Part shown: positions 47,659 through 55,350 of the stretch, piece by piece
Numbering within the stretch: position 1 is the first letter of the stretch
How the letters are laid out: each line of letters starts with the position of its first letter
Made by a program: the position numbers and the translations under genes
Assembly: GCA_046536535.1 (NCBI GenBank)
Contig: JAWDMO010000001.1
Coordinates: forward strand, 1 to 64,000
Direction: 5' to 3'
Length of the DNA: 64,000 nt
From: Conexivisphaera sp046536535
Lineage (GTDB): Archaea > Thermoproteota > Nitrososphaeria > Conexivisphaerales > Conexivisphaeraceae
Notes under the pieces: model-generated
Told to the model about the DNA's origin: nothing
Databases searched by the model: none
What the model saw: the letters and a program-made list of their open reading frames with translations, nothing else

Positions 47659-49613
47659 GGTCCCATCCTCGACTTGAACTCATCCCAGGCCGCCTTGAGG
47701 GCCTCGACCGCCGTCGGATCCTCCAGCGTAGTTGCGTCCCCCAGCTGCCTGTTCAGCAGTATATCCCTCAGCAGCCTCCTCATTATCTTCCCGCTCCTGG
47801 TCTTCGGGACCCTCGGCACGAATAGCACGGTCTCCGGGGTCGCTATCGCGCCTATGTTATCCCTGACCACGTTGATGAGTTCGAGCTTCAGTTCCTCGCT
47901 CGGCTTGTATCCGGGCTTCAGGACGACAGCGGCCACCGGCACCTCGCCCTTCACCGGGTCCGGCATCCCTATCACGAGCGACTCGGCGACCGCCGGGTGC
48001 TTCAGCAGGACGTCCTCCATCTCTATCGTGCCCAGCCTGTGGCCCGCGACCTTCAGGACCTCGTCCGCCCTCCCCAGCAGCCAGAAGTACCCGTCCTCGT
48101 CCTTCACGGCGAAGTCGCCGGCCTGGAAGTACGGCGGGAACCTGCTGAAGTACACCTTCACGTACCTGTCGGGATCGCCCCATATGCCCAGCGGCATGCC
48201 AGGCCACGGCTGCTTTATCACCAGGTACCCCTTGACGCCCGGCGGGGTCGGCTTCCCCTCGTCGTCCAGCACGTCCGCCACTATCCCGGGGTTCGGGAAT
48301 GTCGCGGACCCCGGCTTGAGGGTCACCAGCGCGATCCCCGGGCAATGCGATATCATGCCGGCAGACGTCTCCGTCATCCACCAGGTATCCACGATCGGGC
48401 ACCTCCCCTTCCCCACGTGTTCGTAGTACCAGTGCCAGACATCCGGGTTTATCGGCTCCCCTACGGTCCCCAGGATCCTGAGCGTCGACATCTCGTGTTT
48501 GTCCACCCACTCATCGCCGTAAGCCCTCAGGGCCCTCTCCGCCGTCGGGGACGTGTAGAATATGGTCACCCCGTACCTCTCTATCATCTCCCAGGGCCTG
48601 TCCGGCTTCGGGTAGTCTATCGCGCCCTCGTACAGGACCTCGGTGGCCCCGTGCATGAGCGGCCCGTACACCGAGTACGTGTGTCCTGTGACCCATCCAA
48701 TATCGGCCATCGTCCAGTGGACGTCCTCCGGCCTTATGTCCCAATGCCACTTGAACGCGCTGTGCACGTAGACCATGTATCCACCCACGCTGTGCATGAT
48801 CCCCTTCGGCTTTCCGGTGGTCCCGCTCGTGTAGAGGATGTAGAGGACGTCGTCGGCCTTCCTGGGCTCCGGCCTCACGTACGTCGTATCGGGGTATTTG
48901 GACATCAGCTCGTGGTACCAGACGTCCCTCCCCTCCTTCCAGGGGATGCTCGAGCCGGTCCTCCTGACAACTATCACCTTATCAACGTGGGCTCCGGCCT
49001 TCTCGGCGATCTCCACGCCCTCGTCGACGTTCTTCTTGGTCTCCACCGGCTTGCCCCTCCTGGGATAGGAATCCGCGGTTATCACGATCCTCGACTTGGC
49101 ATCCAGGACCCTATCGGCGATCGCCCCCGGGCTGAACCCGGAGAATATGACGCTGTGTATGGCGCCGAGCCTCACGGTCGCCAGCATCGCTATGGGGAGC
49201 TCCGGTATCATCGGTAGATAGATGGTGACGGTGCTGTTCGGGCCCACCCCGAGGTCCTGGAGGGCCTTCGCGAACCTGTTGACCTCCTCGTACAGTTCCC
49301 TGTACGACACCGATCTCCTGGCGCCGTCCTCCCCCTCCCAGTAGTACGCCACCTTGTTGAAGGTCTGCGTTCCCTTCCACCGGTCGAGCGCGTTGAGGTT
49401 CATGTTCGTCTCCGCGCCCACGAACCATCTGTAGAACGGGGGATTCGAGTCGTCCAGCACCTTATCCCATGTCCGGTACCAGAGGAGCCTCCTCGCCTCC
49501 TGGTCCCAGAATTTCCTGATGTCAGCGACGCTTTCCTTCCAATAATCCAGGTATGCCTTCTGATATGGATTGTATTTCTCTCCATAAGGGAGATTCTCTA
49601 TCTCACTAGTCAT
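47655..49613 (-). CDS. acs: Acetyl-CoA synthetase (AMP-forming)
   Basis: Activates acetate to acetyl-CoA with ATP. The 652-aa protein has the adenylate motifs YTSGTTGKPKGIMHSVGGY (about 257-275), WWMTETSAGM (about 405) and the hinge and final lysine in GRADEVLKVAGHRLGTIEMED (about 510-530) and KTRSGKIMRRLL (near 605). The P-loop TSGTTGKPKG is complete. Length is that of true Acs. The 80-bp upstream region is very AT-rich and holds an 11-bp direct repeat. Acs and the acetate transporter together suggest growth on or recapture of acetate. Confidence 0.96.
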   Translation of the reverse strand: MTSEIENLPYGEKYNPYQKAYLDYWKESVADIRKFWDQEARRLLWYRTWDKVLDDSNPPFYRWFVGAETNMNLNALDRWKGTQTFNKVAYYWEGEDGARRSVSYRELYEEVNRFAKALQDLGVGPNSTVTIYLPMIPELPIAMLATVRLGAIHSVIFSGFSPGAIADRVLDAKSRIVITADSYPRRGKPVETKKNVDEGVEIAEKAGAHVDKVIVVRRTGSSIPWKEGRDVWYHELMSKYPDTTYVRPEPRKADDVLYILYTSGTTGKPKGIMHSVGGYMVYVHSAFKWHWDIRPEDVHWTMADIGWVTGHTYSVYGPLMHGATEVLYEGAIDYPKPDRPWEMIERYGVTIFYTSPTAERALRAYGDEWVDKHEMSTLRILGTVGEPINPDVWHWYYEHVGKGRCPIVDTWWMTETSAGMISHCPGIALVTLKPGSATFPNPGIVADVLDDEGKPTPPGVKGYLVIKQPWPGMPLGIWGDPDRYVKVYFSRFPPYFQAGDFAVKDEDGYFWLLGRADEVLKVAGHRLGTIEMEDVLLKHPAVAESLVIGMPDPVKGEVPVAAVVLKPGYKPSEELKLELINVVRDNIGAIATPETVLFVPRVPKTRSGKIMRRLLRDILLNRQLGDATTLEDPTAVEALKAAWDEFKSRMGP

Positions 49614-49636
49614 CTTAGCATATGATAAAGAACGGG

Positions 49637-49666
49637 CTTACTAATAAGTGTTATTCTTACTAATAA
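49637..49666. promoter_or_regulatory. Direct repeat in acs promoter region
   Basis: CTTACTAATAA occurs twice, at 49637-49647 and 49656-49666, spaced 19 bp start to start (about two helical turns), within the acs upstream region where A/T-rich TATA-like sequence also lies. The regular spacing is what an operator for a dimeric or cooperative regulator would show; it may also simply be promoter A/T richness. Confidence 0.4.
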
Positions 49667-49697
49667 ATAGTTATTATAAAATAAATCATAAATAGGA

Positions 49698-50678
49698 TCA
49701 CCCGGAGCACTCTATGGAGAATACGCGCTCCGCGCTTCCGTGCGAGAAATCCTCCAGCTCGGATGCCGGATGGCCCGCCGACTCCAGCGTGAGGAAGACC
49801 TCCTCGAGGTATCTCCTGGGGTCCTCGCCCGCGACCGCCGGGTAATCTGAGCCGTACATGACCTTCCCAGGGGGGAAGTCCCTGAGCGCCATCTCCACTA
49901 GCTCGGGCGGGAGCGCCGCCGTGTCCGCGTGGACCTCCCGGTACTTCCTGGCGAGCTCCAGAGCCTCCTCCATGAAGACGCCGGGCGCTATTGCGCTATA
50001 TCCGCCCGCGTGCGCAATTACGACCTTGGCGCCCCTGTGCCTCCCGAGCGGCCCGTCGAGCCTCGACGGATCACCGTACTTACAGAACCTGGGCAGTTCC
50101 CATATCCCCGGATCGCATCCTGCGTGCACCGTCACCGGTACATCCCTCTCCTCGGCGACCTCGAGAACAGCCTCCACGGCGGGATCGTCGAGCCTCTTGA
50201 AGAAGAACGTGGAGATCACCTTGAACCCGCCGAATCCCCTGTCGAGCGCCCCGTCGAGGGCCTTCCTCAACTCCTCTCCCTCGAGGGACAGGTTGACCGG
50301 ATAGAGCAGCTCGAAGTTGGAGAGCGCCGAGATCTCCGAGTGGCGCTTGAACTGGCAGAAGCTGTCCAGGAACCTCTCAGCGGTGAGGTAGAGGGACTCG
50401 GGGGTCAGCTCATTGCTTATCGCGGCGGCGAGCCTCTGGATGATGTCCCTGTTCCTCTCGTACTCCCTGGTGACGTCGTCCATTGTCACGCCGCGCAGGA
50501 GGTCCCTGGAGGGCGGTATGCCCAGTATGACGGCCCCCCCGAGCCCGATTGAGATCAACTCCCTCAGGTACTCGTTCACCTCTGCTGGGCTGTTCAGTAT
50601 CGGGCTGTGGACGTGGGCGTCCAGCACGCATGAAACCGGCACGTCGGCCCTCAGCGGACGCCCCCACGCGTCACCCAT
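49698..50678 (-). CDS. TIM-barrel amidohydrolase (ACMSD-like)
   Basis: Metal-dependent hydrolase or decarboxylase of the amidohydrolase_2 family. The 326-aa protein has the HxH metal motif in CVLDAHVHS (His22, His24), a later histidine in VPVTVHAGCDPG (about 180), VVIAHAGGYSAIAPG (about 223) and the metal aspartate in VMYGSDYPAVAG (about 273). The start overlaps the dihydroorotase-like gene by 28 bp, so both belong to one operon. Substrate unknown. Confidence 0.82.
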   Translation of the reverse strand: MGDAWGRPLRADVPVSCVLDAHVHSPILNSPAEVNEYLRELISIGLGGAVILGIPPSRDLLRGVTMDDVTREYERNRDIIQRLAAAISNELTPESLYLTAERFLDSFCQFKRHSEISALSNFELLYPVNLSLEGEELRKALDGALDRGFGGFKVISTFFFKRLDDPAVEAVLEVAEERDVPVTVHAGCDPGIWELPRFCKYGDPSRLDGPLGRHRGAKVVIAHAGGYSAIAPGVFMEEALELARKYREVHADTAALPPELVEMALRDFPPGKVMYGSDYPAVAGEDPRRYLEEVFLTLESAGHPASELEDFSHGSAERVFSIECSG

Positions 50679-51997
50679 CTCCCCCTCGGGCCTCCCGCTA
50701 TATCCCCATGTTCATACACAATCTCCCCCCTGAGCAACGTGTACTTTATCCTTCCCCTGAACTCCATGCCCACGTACGGCGAGACCTCCGGATGTTTGTA
50801 GAACAGATCGTCCTCCCCGACCCTCCAGACGTCGCGCGGATCCACTATGGTGAGGTCCGCATCCGCCCCGGGCGCGATTGATCCCTTCCGCGGATACAGC
50901 CCGAGGATCCTCGATGGATTCTCCGAGAGCAGCCGCGGGACGTCCTCCAGGCGCAGGAGGTCCCTCAACGCGGAGTCGACCATGAACGGGAGGATCGTCT
51001 GGACCCCCGGTATTCCGGACGCCGCCCTCCAGACGTCCCCCTCCTTATCCTCAGGCGCGTGCGGGGCGTGGTCGGATCCCACCGTGTATATGAGCCCCGA
51101 GCGAATCCCCCTCCATAGGGCGTCCCTGTGCTCCCGGGTCCTCACCGGCGGGTTCACCTTTATCAGGAGCCCGTGCACGGCGTAGTCCTCCACGGTGAAG
51201 AGCAGGTGATGGGGGCACACCTCGGCGCTCAACGCATCGATATTCTGTCTCAATATCTCCAGGGTCCCGGCGGAGCTCACGTGAGCTATGTGTGCCCTCC
51301 CGCCCATCGCCGCCGCGAGGCGCGCCACCTTGGCGACCTCCACCTCCTCCACCACCGGCGGCCTCGACTCGCTGTGCGCGCCCGGATCCATCCTGCCGGA
51401 TCCCCTGAGCTCCCCCGAGAAACCATCTATGAGCGGGCCGTTCTCCGCGTGGAAGAACACCGGGATACCGGTCCCCTTGGAGAAGGCGAGCGCCCGCGCC
51501 ACGGACCAGTCGTCCGGCGCGCCTATTCCACCCGTCGTGGGCCCCATGTACGCCTTCAGGCCTATCGCGCCCGCCCGAGCCAATCCCTCCAGGTCCGATA
51601 CGCTGGAGTCTGTCAGCGCCGCGAATATCCCGTAGTCGACGTACGCCCTCGATGCCACATTCCTGCCCTTCTCGGCGATCCTTTCGGCGGAATCCACGGG
51701 TGGAATCGTGTTCGGCATGTCGGCGACCGTCGTCACGCCGCCGGCGGCGGCCGCCCTCGTCATCGTGGAGAAGTCCTCCTTCGCCGTCATCCCGGGCTCC
51801 CTCGAGTGCACGTGCTCGTCCACGGCCCCCGGGAACACAAGCATGCCGGACGCGTCCAGGCCGCGTACGCCGGGGATGTCCAGCGCGAAGCCCAGCGCGG
51901 CTATCCTGCCGTCCCTGAGGAGGAGATCCGCGTCGAGTACTCCCTGGGCGGTGATTATATGGCCGCCCCTCACCAGGAGTTCCTCAACGGGATCCAT
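50651..51997 (-). CDS. Cyclic amidohydrolase (dihydroorotase/allantoinase/hydantoinase family)
   Basis: Opens a cyclic amide ring. The 448-aa protein has PGAVDEHVHSREPGMTAKEDF (metal His62, His64; in part DEHVHSREPG), the carboxylated lysine in GAIGLKAYMGPTT (about 150), HAENGPLIDG (about 190), RAHIAHVSSAGTLE (about 247) and the catalytic aspartate in TVGSDHAPHAPEDKEG (about 320). Length fits allantoinase or dihydropyrimidinase/hydantoinase better than the shorter dihydroorotases, but no pyrimidine or purine genes adjoin. ATG 51997 is chosen; TTG 52060, just after the preceding small ORF, would add 21 residues. Confidence 0.85.
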   Translation of the reverse strand: MDPVEELLVRGGHIITAQGVLDADLLLRDGRIAALGFALDIPGVRGLDASGMLVFPGAVDEHVHSREPGMTAKEDFSTMTRAAAAGGVTTVADMPNTIPPVDSAERIAEKGRNVASRAYVDYGIFAALTDSSVSDLEGLARAGAIGLKAYMGPTTGGIGAPDDWSVARALAFSKGTGIPVFFHAENGPLIDGFSGELRGSGRMDPGAHSESRPPVVEEVEVAKVARLAAAMGGRAHIAHVSSAGTLEILRQNIDALSAEVCPHHLLFTVEDYAVHGLLIKVNPPVRTREHRDALWRGIRSGLIYTVGSDHAPHAPEDKEGDVWRAASGIPGVQTILPFMVDSALRDLLRLEDVPRLLSENPSRILGLYPRKGSIAPGADADLTIVDPRDVWRVGEDDLFYKHPEVSPYVGMEFRGRIKYTLLRGEIVYEHGDIAGGPRGRWVTRGGVR

Positions 51998-52063
51998 GCG
52001 GACGGCGCCGTTGCCGGCCTCCTCCCGCACGTGAGGGGCGTGGGATTCCCGAGGTCTCAAGGA

Positions 52064-52321
52064 TTACACTCCCTTTACGAGCGCTATCCCGTTGTGGCAC
52101 ACGAGGTGGGGCTGAGTCGTACCAGCGGCGGTCGCGCCGTTGCCCGGGTCCATCCTCGATACGTCTAGGACGCCGTTGAGGTCCGGGTGCGGCCCGTGCC
52201 CGGCGGGGCGCGTGATCATTCCCTTCCCGGTCGGTTCGGCTTCGCGGACGTCCTCCACGGCCATCGCGGGGGAAATCAACTCCCGCCCCTCATTTCCGAC
52301 GAATTGATCGGCGGGGGGCAT
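52064..52321 (-). CDS. 85-aa ORF at the head of the amidohydrolase operon
   Basis: I do not recognise this 85-aa product (MPPADQFVGNEGRELI at the start, HLVCHNGIALVKGV at the end). Support: the ATG follows TATA-like GATATATTATC within about 20 bp and CTTAAATAG within about 40 bp on the minus strand, codons look like those of the neighbours, and the stop is 3 bp before a possible start of the cyclic amidohydrolase gene. It may be the trimmed end of a larger enzyme. Could also be non-coding leader. Confidence 0.35.
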   Translation of the reverse strand: MPPADQFVGNEGRELISPAMAVEDVREAEPTGKGMITRPAGHGPHPDLNGVLDVSRMDPGNGATAAGTTQPHLVCHNGIALVKGV

Positions 52322-52391
52322 CCTGATAATATATCCACCGAATGTCTATTTAAGCTTGGGGTAACCGATTCGTACAGCCCCCGAAGAAACC

Positions 52392-53887
52392 GATAAAGTG
52401 AACGGCAAACCTCGCCCCTTCTAAGGACAGGGTAAAGTTAAAAATAATGAAGACTATATTTTCTTACGATGCTCTCCTCCGGTCAACTCTCTGAAGATGA
52501 GGAGCGGGAGCCGATTCCTCCCGCAATACCGGAGGGGGGCATCTACGAAGTCAAGTACACGAACAGGAGGACAAACGTAGTCCGCCTCCTACCGAACGGC
52601 TTCCAGGAAAGAAAACTCAAGAAGTTAACGAATATCTCAGCAAAACTCTTCAACGAAGTTAACTATGAGAGGAGGCAACAGTTCTTTCATGGAGAGAAAG
52701 TGGACTTCAAAGGGACGTGGGGCAAATACTACGAGAAGTACAAGGAAGAACTAGGAGTTAACGCTCAAGCAGTCATGCAGAAGAACAATGAAGCCTGGTC
52801 GTCCTTCTTCTCCTCACTGAAGCTGAAGAAGGAAGGAAAATTGCCACCCCACATGAAACACGTTAGCCCACCGAAGTACTGGAAGGATAGGGAAACAAAG
52901 AAGAGGAAGCCCCTTCTGGTTGTCAGGCAGGACAGATATGTTGTAGACGAGCAAAACCACAAACTAGTCCTCAAGGACTTCGACCTCGAAGTGGAGTTCG
53001 TCGGCAGACTGAAGTGGTACGGTAAACAGGGTAGGCTGGAGATATACTACGATGAGACCAGGAACGCATGGTACGCCTCCATCCCCGTGGAGGTAGGTGT
53101 TGAGGAAACTAAAACGGGAAAGAAGAGTAAGCATATCGTGAGAGGAGAGAGGAAGAGTATACAAGTTGAATCGCCCAGGGGAAACAAAGCGGCATCAATT
53201 GACTTAGGCATCAACGTTTTGGCAAGCGTAGTATTGAACGACGGCACTTGGTTGCTCTACAAGGGTATAAGGACTAAGGAGGACTACTTTTACTTCGAGA
53301 AGAGGATAGCACAGGTGCAATCCCTGGCGGATAAGACGAGGAACCCGGGTGAATATGAAGCACACGAGGAGTTGGAAAAGAGGAGGAGGCTGCACGGGAA
53401 ACTAATTAGGAGGCTCCTTCACCTGTACAGGAACTTCGCGTCCCACCTGGTGAAGGAGTTACACGAACAAGGTGCTTCAACGATCTATCTTGGCTACCCC
53501 CTCAACATCGCCCAGGACAAGGGCAACAAGTTCACGGTGAACATGTGGTCTTACCGCAAGTTGATGGATGCCATAGAGCTGAAGGCCCAGGAATACGGTA
53601 TGAAGGTGTTTGAGGTCGTTGAGTATAACACTTCAAAGTACTGTGCTTATCACGGCGTTGAAGTCACTAGGAGACCGAGGGGAGTAGTCAGTTGTCCTGC
53701 GGGACACAGACTGCATTCGGATCTAAACAGTGCGTTGAACATCCTCAAGAAAGCAGCGAACGTAATGGTTTCAACAGTAAAGAAGCCTCTATCTTTCATC
53801 GTAGACAATAACAGAGTAGCACCCGTAAAGGGGTGTAACCCTTGAGACCTCGGGGAACCCTCGCCCTTCAGGCGTGGAGGAGGTCAG
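52392..53887 (+). mobile_element. IS200/IS605-type element carrying only tnpB
   Basis: The left end (52392-52423) is defined by its 32-bp identity with the mini-element at 40834; the right end (to 53887) by the shared GGAGGAGGTCAG. The right end can fold (CCTCGCC...GGCGTGG). No tnpA transposase lies inside, as in IS1341-like elements, so it cannot move alone. Its base composition is clearly lower in G+C than that of the neighbouring genes, consistent with recent arrival. It separates the amidohydrolase operon from the NCS1 permease. Confidence 0.8.
52469..53845 (+). CDS. tnpB: TnpB-like RNA-guided nuclease homologue, altered active site
   Basis: TnpB proteins are RNA-guided DNA nucleases, ancestors of Cas12. 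The 458-aa protein has the helix-turn-helix and wedge regions at the N-terminal half, RuvC-I Asp245 in AASIDLGINVLAS, and RuvC-III Asp418 in HSDLNSALNILKK. Where RuvC-II normally has glutamate (vvvEdL), it reads TIYLGYPLNIAQ, with Gly342. The zinc region is CAYHGV...SCPAGH rather than four cysteines. Such rearranged sites are known among TnpBs, so it may use another acid or be cleavage-dead. It has lower G+C than its neighbours. ATG 52469 could start upstream of the true start; residues 1-25 are atypical. Confidence 0.88.
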   Translation: MLSSGQLSEDEEREPIPPAIPEGGIYEVKYTNRRTNVVRLLPNGFQERKLKKLTNISAKLFNEVNYERRQQFFHGEKVDFKGTWGKYYEKYKEELGVNAQAVMQKNNEAWSSFFSSLKLKKEGKLPPHMKHVSPPKYWKDRETKKRKPLLVVRQDRYVVDEQNHKLVLKDFDLEVEFVGRLKWYGKQGRLEIYYDETRNAWYASIPVEVGVEETKTGKKSKHIVRGERKSIQVESPRGNKAASIDLGINVLASVVLNDGTWLLYKGIRTKEDYFYFEKRIAQVQSLADKTRNPGEYEAHEELEKRRRLHGKLIRRLLHLYRNFASHLVKELHEQGASTIYLGYPLNIAQDKGNKFTVNMWSYRKLMDAIELKAQEYGMKVFEVVEYNTSKYCAYHGVEVTRRPRGVVSCPAGHRLHSDLNSALNILKKAANVMVSTVKKPLSFIVDNNRVAPVKGCNP

Positions 53888-53998
53888 TTTCCCCATCCTA
53901 ACCTAAACCCCCTTCATGTCATAAGACGGGCTTCCGCGCGTGGCCATCTGAGCGCCGCGTACATGATCACCGCGGCAGGTGCGCCGAGAACCGCGCGA

Positions 53999-55294
53999 TC
54001 ACCGGGGTCCATGCCGGAACCTGACTAGCGCCAGGTATGCGATGATCGCGATCGCAAACGACACGAAGTAGCTGACGTCCGCTCCGCCCATGGCCCCGGC
54101 GAGCGGGCCCACGTACTGGACGCCGTACGGCGTCAGGTTCATGAACGGAGTTGACGCGGCCAGTCCGACGCCGTACGCCGCCAGCGCTTCGCGGGCTCCT
54201 CCGCGGCCTCCTCCCGCGTACACTGTCGCTATCAGGACCCCGGCCCAGGGCATTATCCAGTAGTCCAGGAGCAGCAGGAATCCCTCGTAGAACGACGTGA
54301 ACCCCACGTATATGCCACCCAGGAGGGACAGCGCGTACCCGATGGCGGCGCCCGCGGCGGCGGCGTATATGCGCCTGAATTTGGAGCTGATCGCCTGCGC
54401 CGATATCGAGTTGGAATACAGATTGAGGGCGTTCGCGGCCAGCCCTCCGAGCACTATCGCTGCCATGACCCCAGGCGCCCAGATCCTCCCTACGACGTCC
54501 ACCGTGGCGCTCATTATGCTCAGATTGGGGTTCCCCGCGGCCACATACACCGCGGTGCCGAGGAGCTCCACCCACGCGCTGGCCAGGGCACCCCCGACCA
54601 TAGCATATATCGCGATTCTCCTCAGGTCGGTCCCTCCGGGCAGATAGCGCGAGTAGTCGCTCGCGTACGGCGCCCAGCTGACCAGGTATGAGAAGACGGA
54701 CGCCAGCGCTATGGCGGCGGCGAACGGGCTGAACGACGCCGTGTAGCGAGGCAGCGCGGAACGGGCGGCGCCGACCGCCACGTAGATGAGCGCCGCGAAG
54801 ACCACGCCCAGGACGATCGACATGGCGCGCTCGAACCCGTGGACCGCGTCGTGGCCGTATATGCCCACGGCCGCCATCACGGCGACAATCACGAGCGCCC
54901 CGGCCCAGTAGGGCAGCGGCACTATCTGCAGAAGCGCGAACGTCGCTATGACCGTGTTGACGGAGAACCAGCCGATCGTCGAGAGCCACTGGGCGATCGC
55001 AAATGCCCTATTCGCGTTCCAGCCGAACGCCCTGGCCGATATCGCCATCTGCGGCAACCCGAACCTCGGCCCCATGGCTGCCGCCGCCCCCAGTATGGCG
55101 CCGGCCGCCAGGTTGGCGACCACGACTATCGCATATATCCATGGGAACGGGAGTCCGTAGAGGACCGACCCCAGCGCATAGTCAGCTATCGTCAGGTTCG
55201 ATGCGAACCACACGATGAACACGCTGGACGGTTTGCCATGTCTCTCGGAGTCCTCGACGCGCTCTATTCCCTTTCTCTCGGGCCCGCGCCTCAT
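53999..55294 (-). CDS. NCS1 nucleobase:cation symporter (purine/cytosine/hydantoin permease family)
   Basis: Twelve-helix importer of nucleobases, hydantoins, allantoin or the thiamine pyrimidine HMP. The 431-aa protein begins with a charged tail, then helix 1 NLTIADYALGSVLYGLPFPW, and the family motif GPRFGLPQMAISARAFGWNAN (in part ISARAFGWNAN) in helix 3, and SWAPYASDYSRYLP near residue 225, typical of the purine-cytosine group. A TATA-like box at 55319-55328 is shared with the divergent regulator, and a palindrome lies at its predicted start point. Nearby cyclic amidohydrolase suggests a ring amide as cargo. Confidence 0.88.
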   Translation of the reverse strand: MRRGPERKGIERVEDSERHGKPSSVFIVWFASNLTIADYALGSVLYGLPFPWIYAIVVVANLAAGAILGAAAAMGPRFGLPQMAISARAFGWNANRAFAIAQWLSTIGWFSVNTVIATFALLQIVPLPYWAGALVIVAVMAAVGIYGHDAVHGFERAMSIVLGVVFAALIYVAVGAARSALPRYTASFSPFAAAIALASVFSYLVSWAPYASDYSRYLPGGTDLRRIAIYAMVGGALASAWVELLGTAVYVAAGNPNLSIMSATVDVVGRIWAPGVMAAIVLGGLAANALNLYSNSISAQAISSKFRRIYAAAAGAAIGYALSLLGGIYVGFTSFYEGFLLLLDYWIMPWAGVLIATVYAGGGRGGAREALAAYGVGLAASTPFMNLTPYGVQYVGPLAGAMGGADVSYFVSFAIAIIAYLALVRFRHGPR

Positions 55295-55298
55295 CTGG

Positions 55299-55308
55299 AA
55301 CGATCGTT
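55299..55308. promoter_or_regulatory. Palindrome AACGATCGTT, candidate operator
   Basis: A perfect 10-bp palindrome 5 bp before the NCS1 ATG, overlapping the expected transcription start. A dimeric winged-helix regulator bound here would block NCS1 transcription. The divergent regulator gene beside it is the obvious candidate. Inferred from position. Confidence 0.4.
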
Positions 55309-55318
55309 TCTATAATAA

Positions 55319-55328
55319 CATTTAAGGG
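55319..55328. promoter_or_regulatory. Shared TATA box, NCS1 permease/regulator
   Basis: CATTTAAGGG lies about 26 bp before the regulator's ATG at 55351 (leaderless) and, read backwards as CCCTTAAATG, about 26 bp before a point just upstream of the NCS1 ATG at 55294. A second TATA-like ATTATAG (55310-55316) is closer to NCS1. Confidence 0.45.
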
Positions 55329-55350
55329 TTACTACATTTGTTCCGCTTAT

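Noticed and set aside
47997..49217. Open frame of 406 codons antisense to acs
   Set aside because: Antisense shadow: it follows the codon bias of acs on the other strand and shows no domain.
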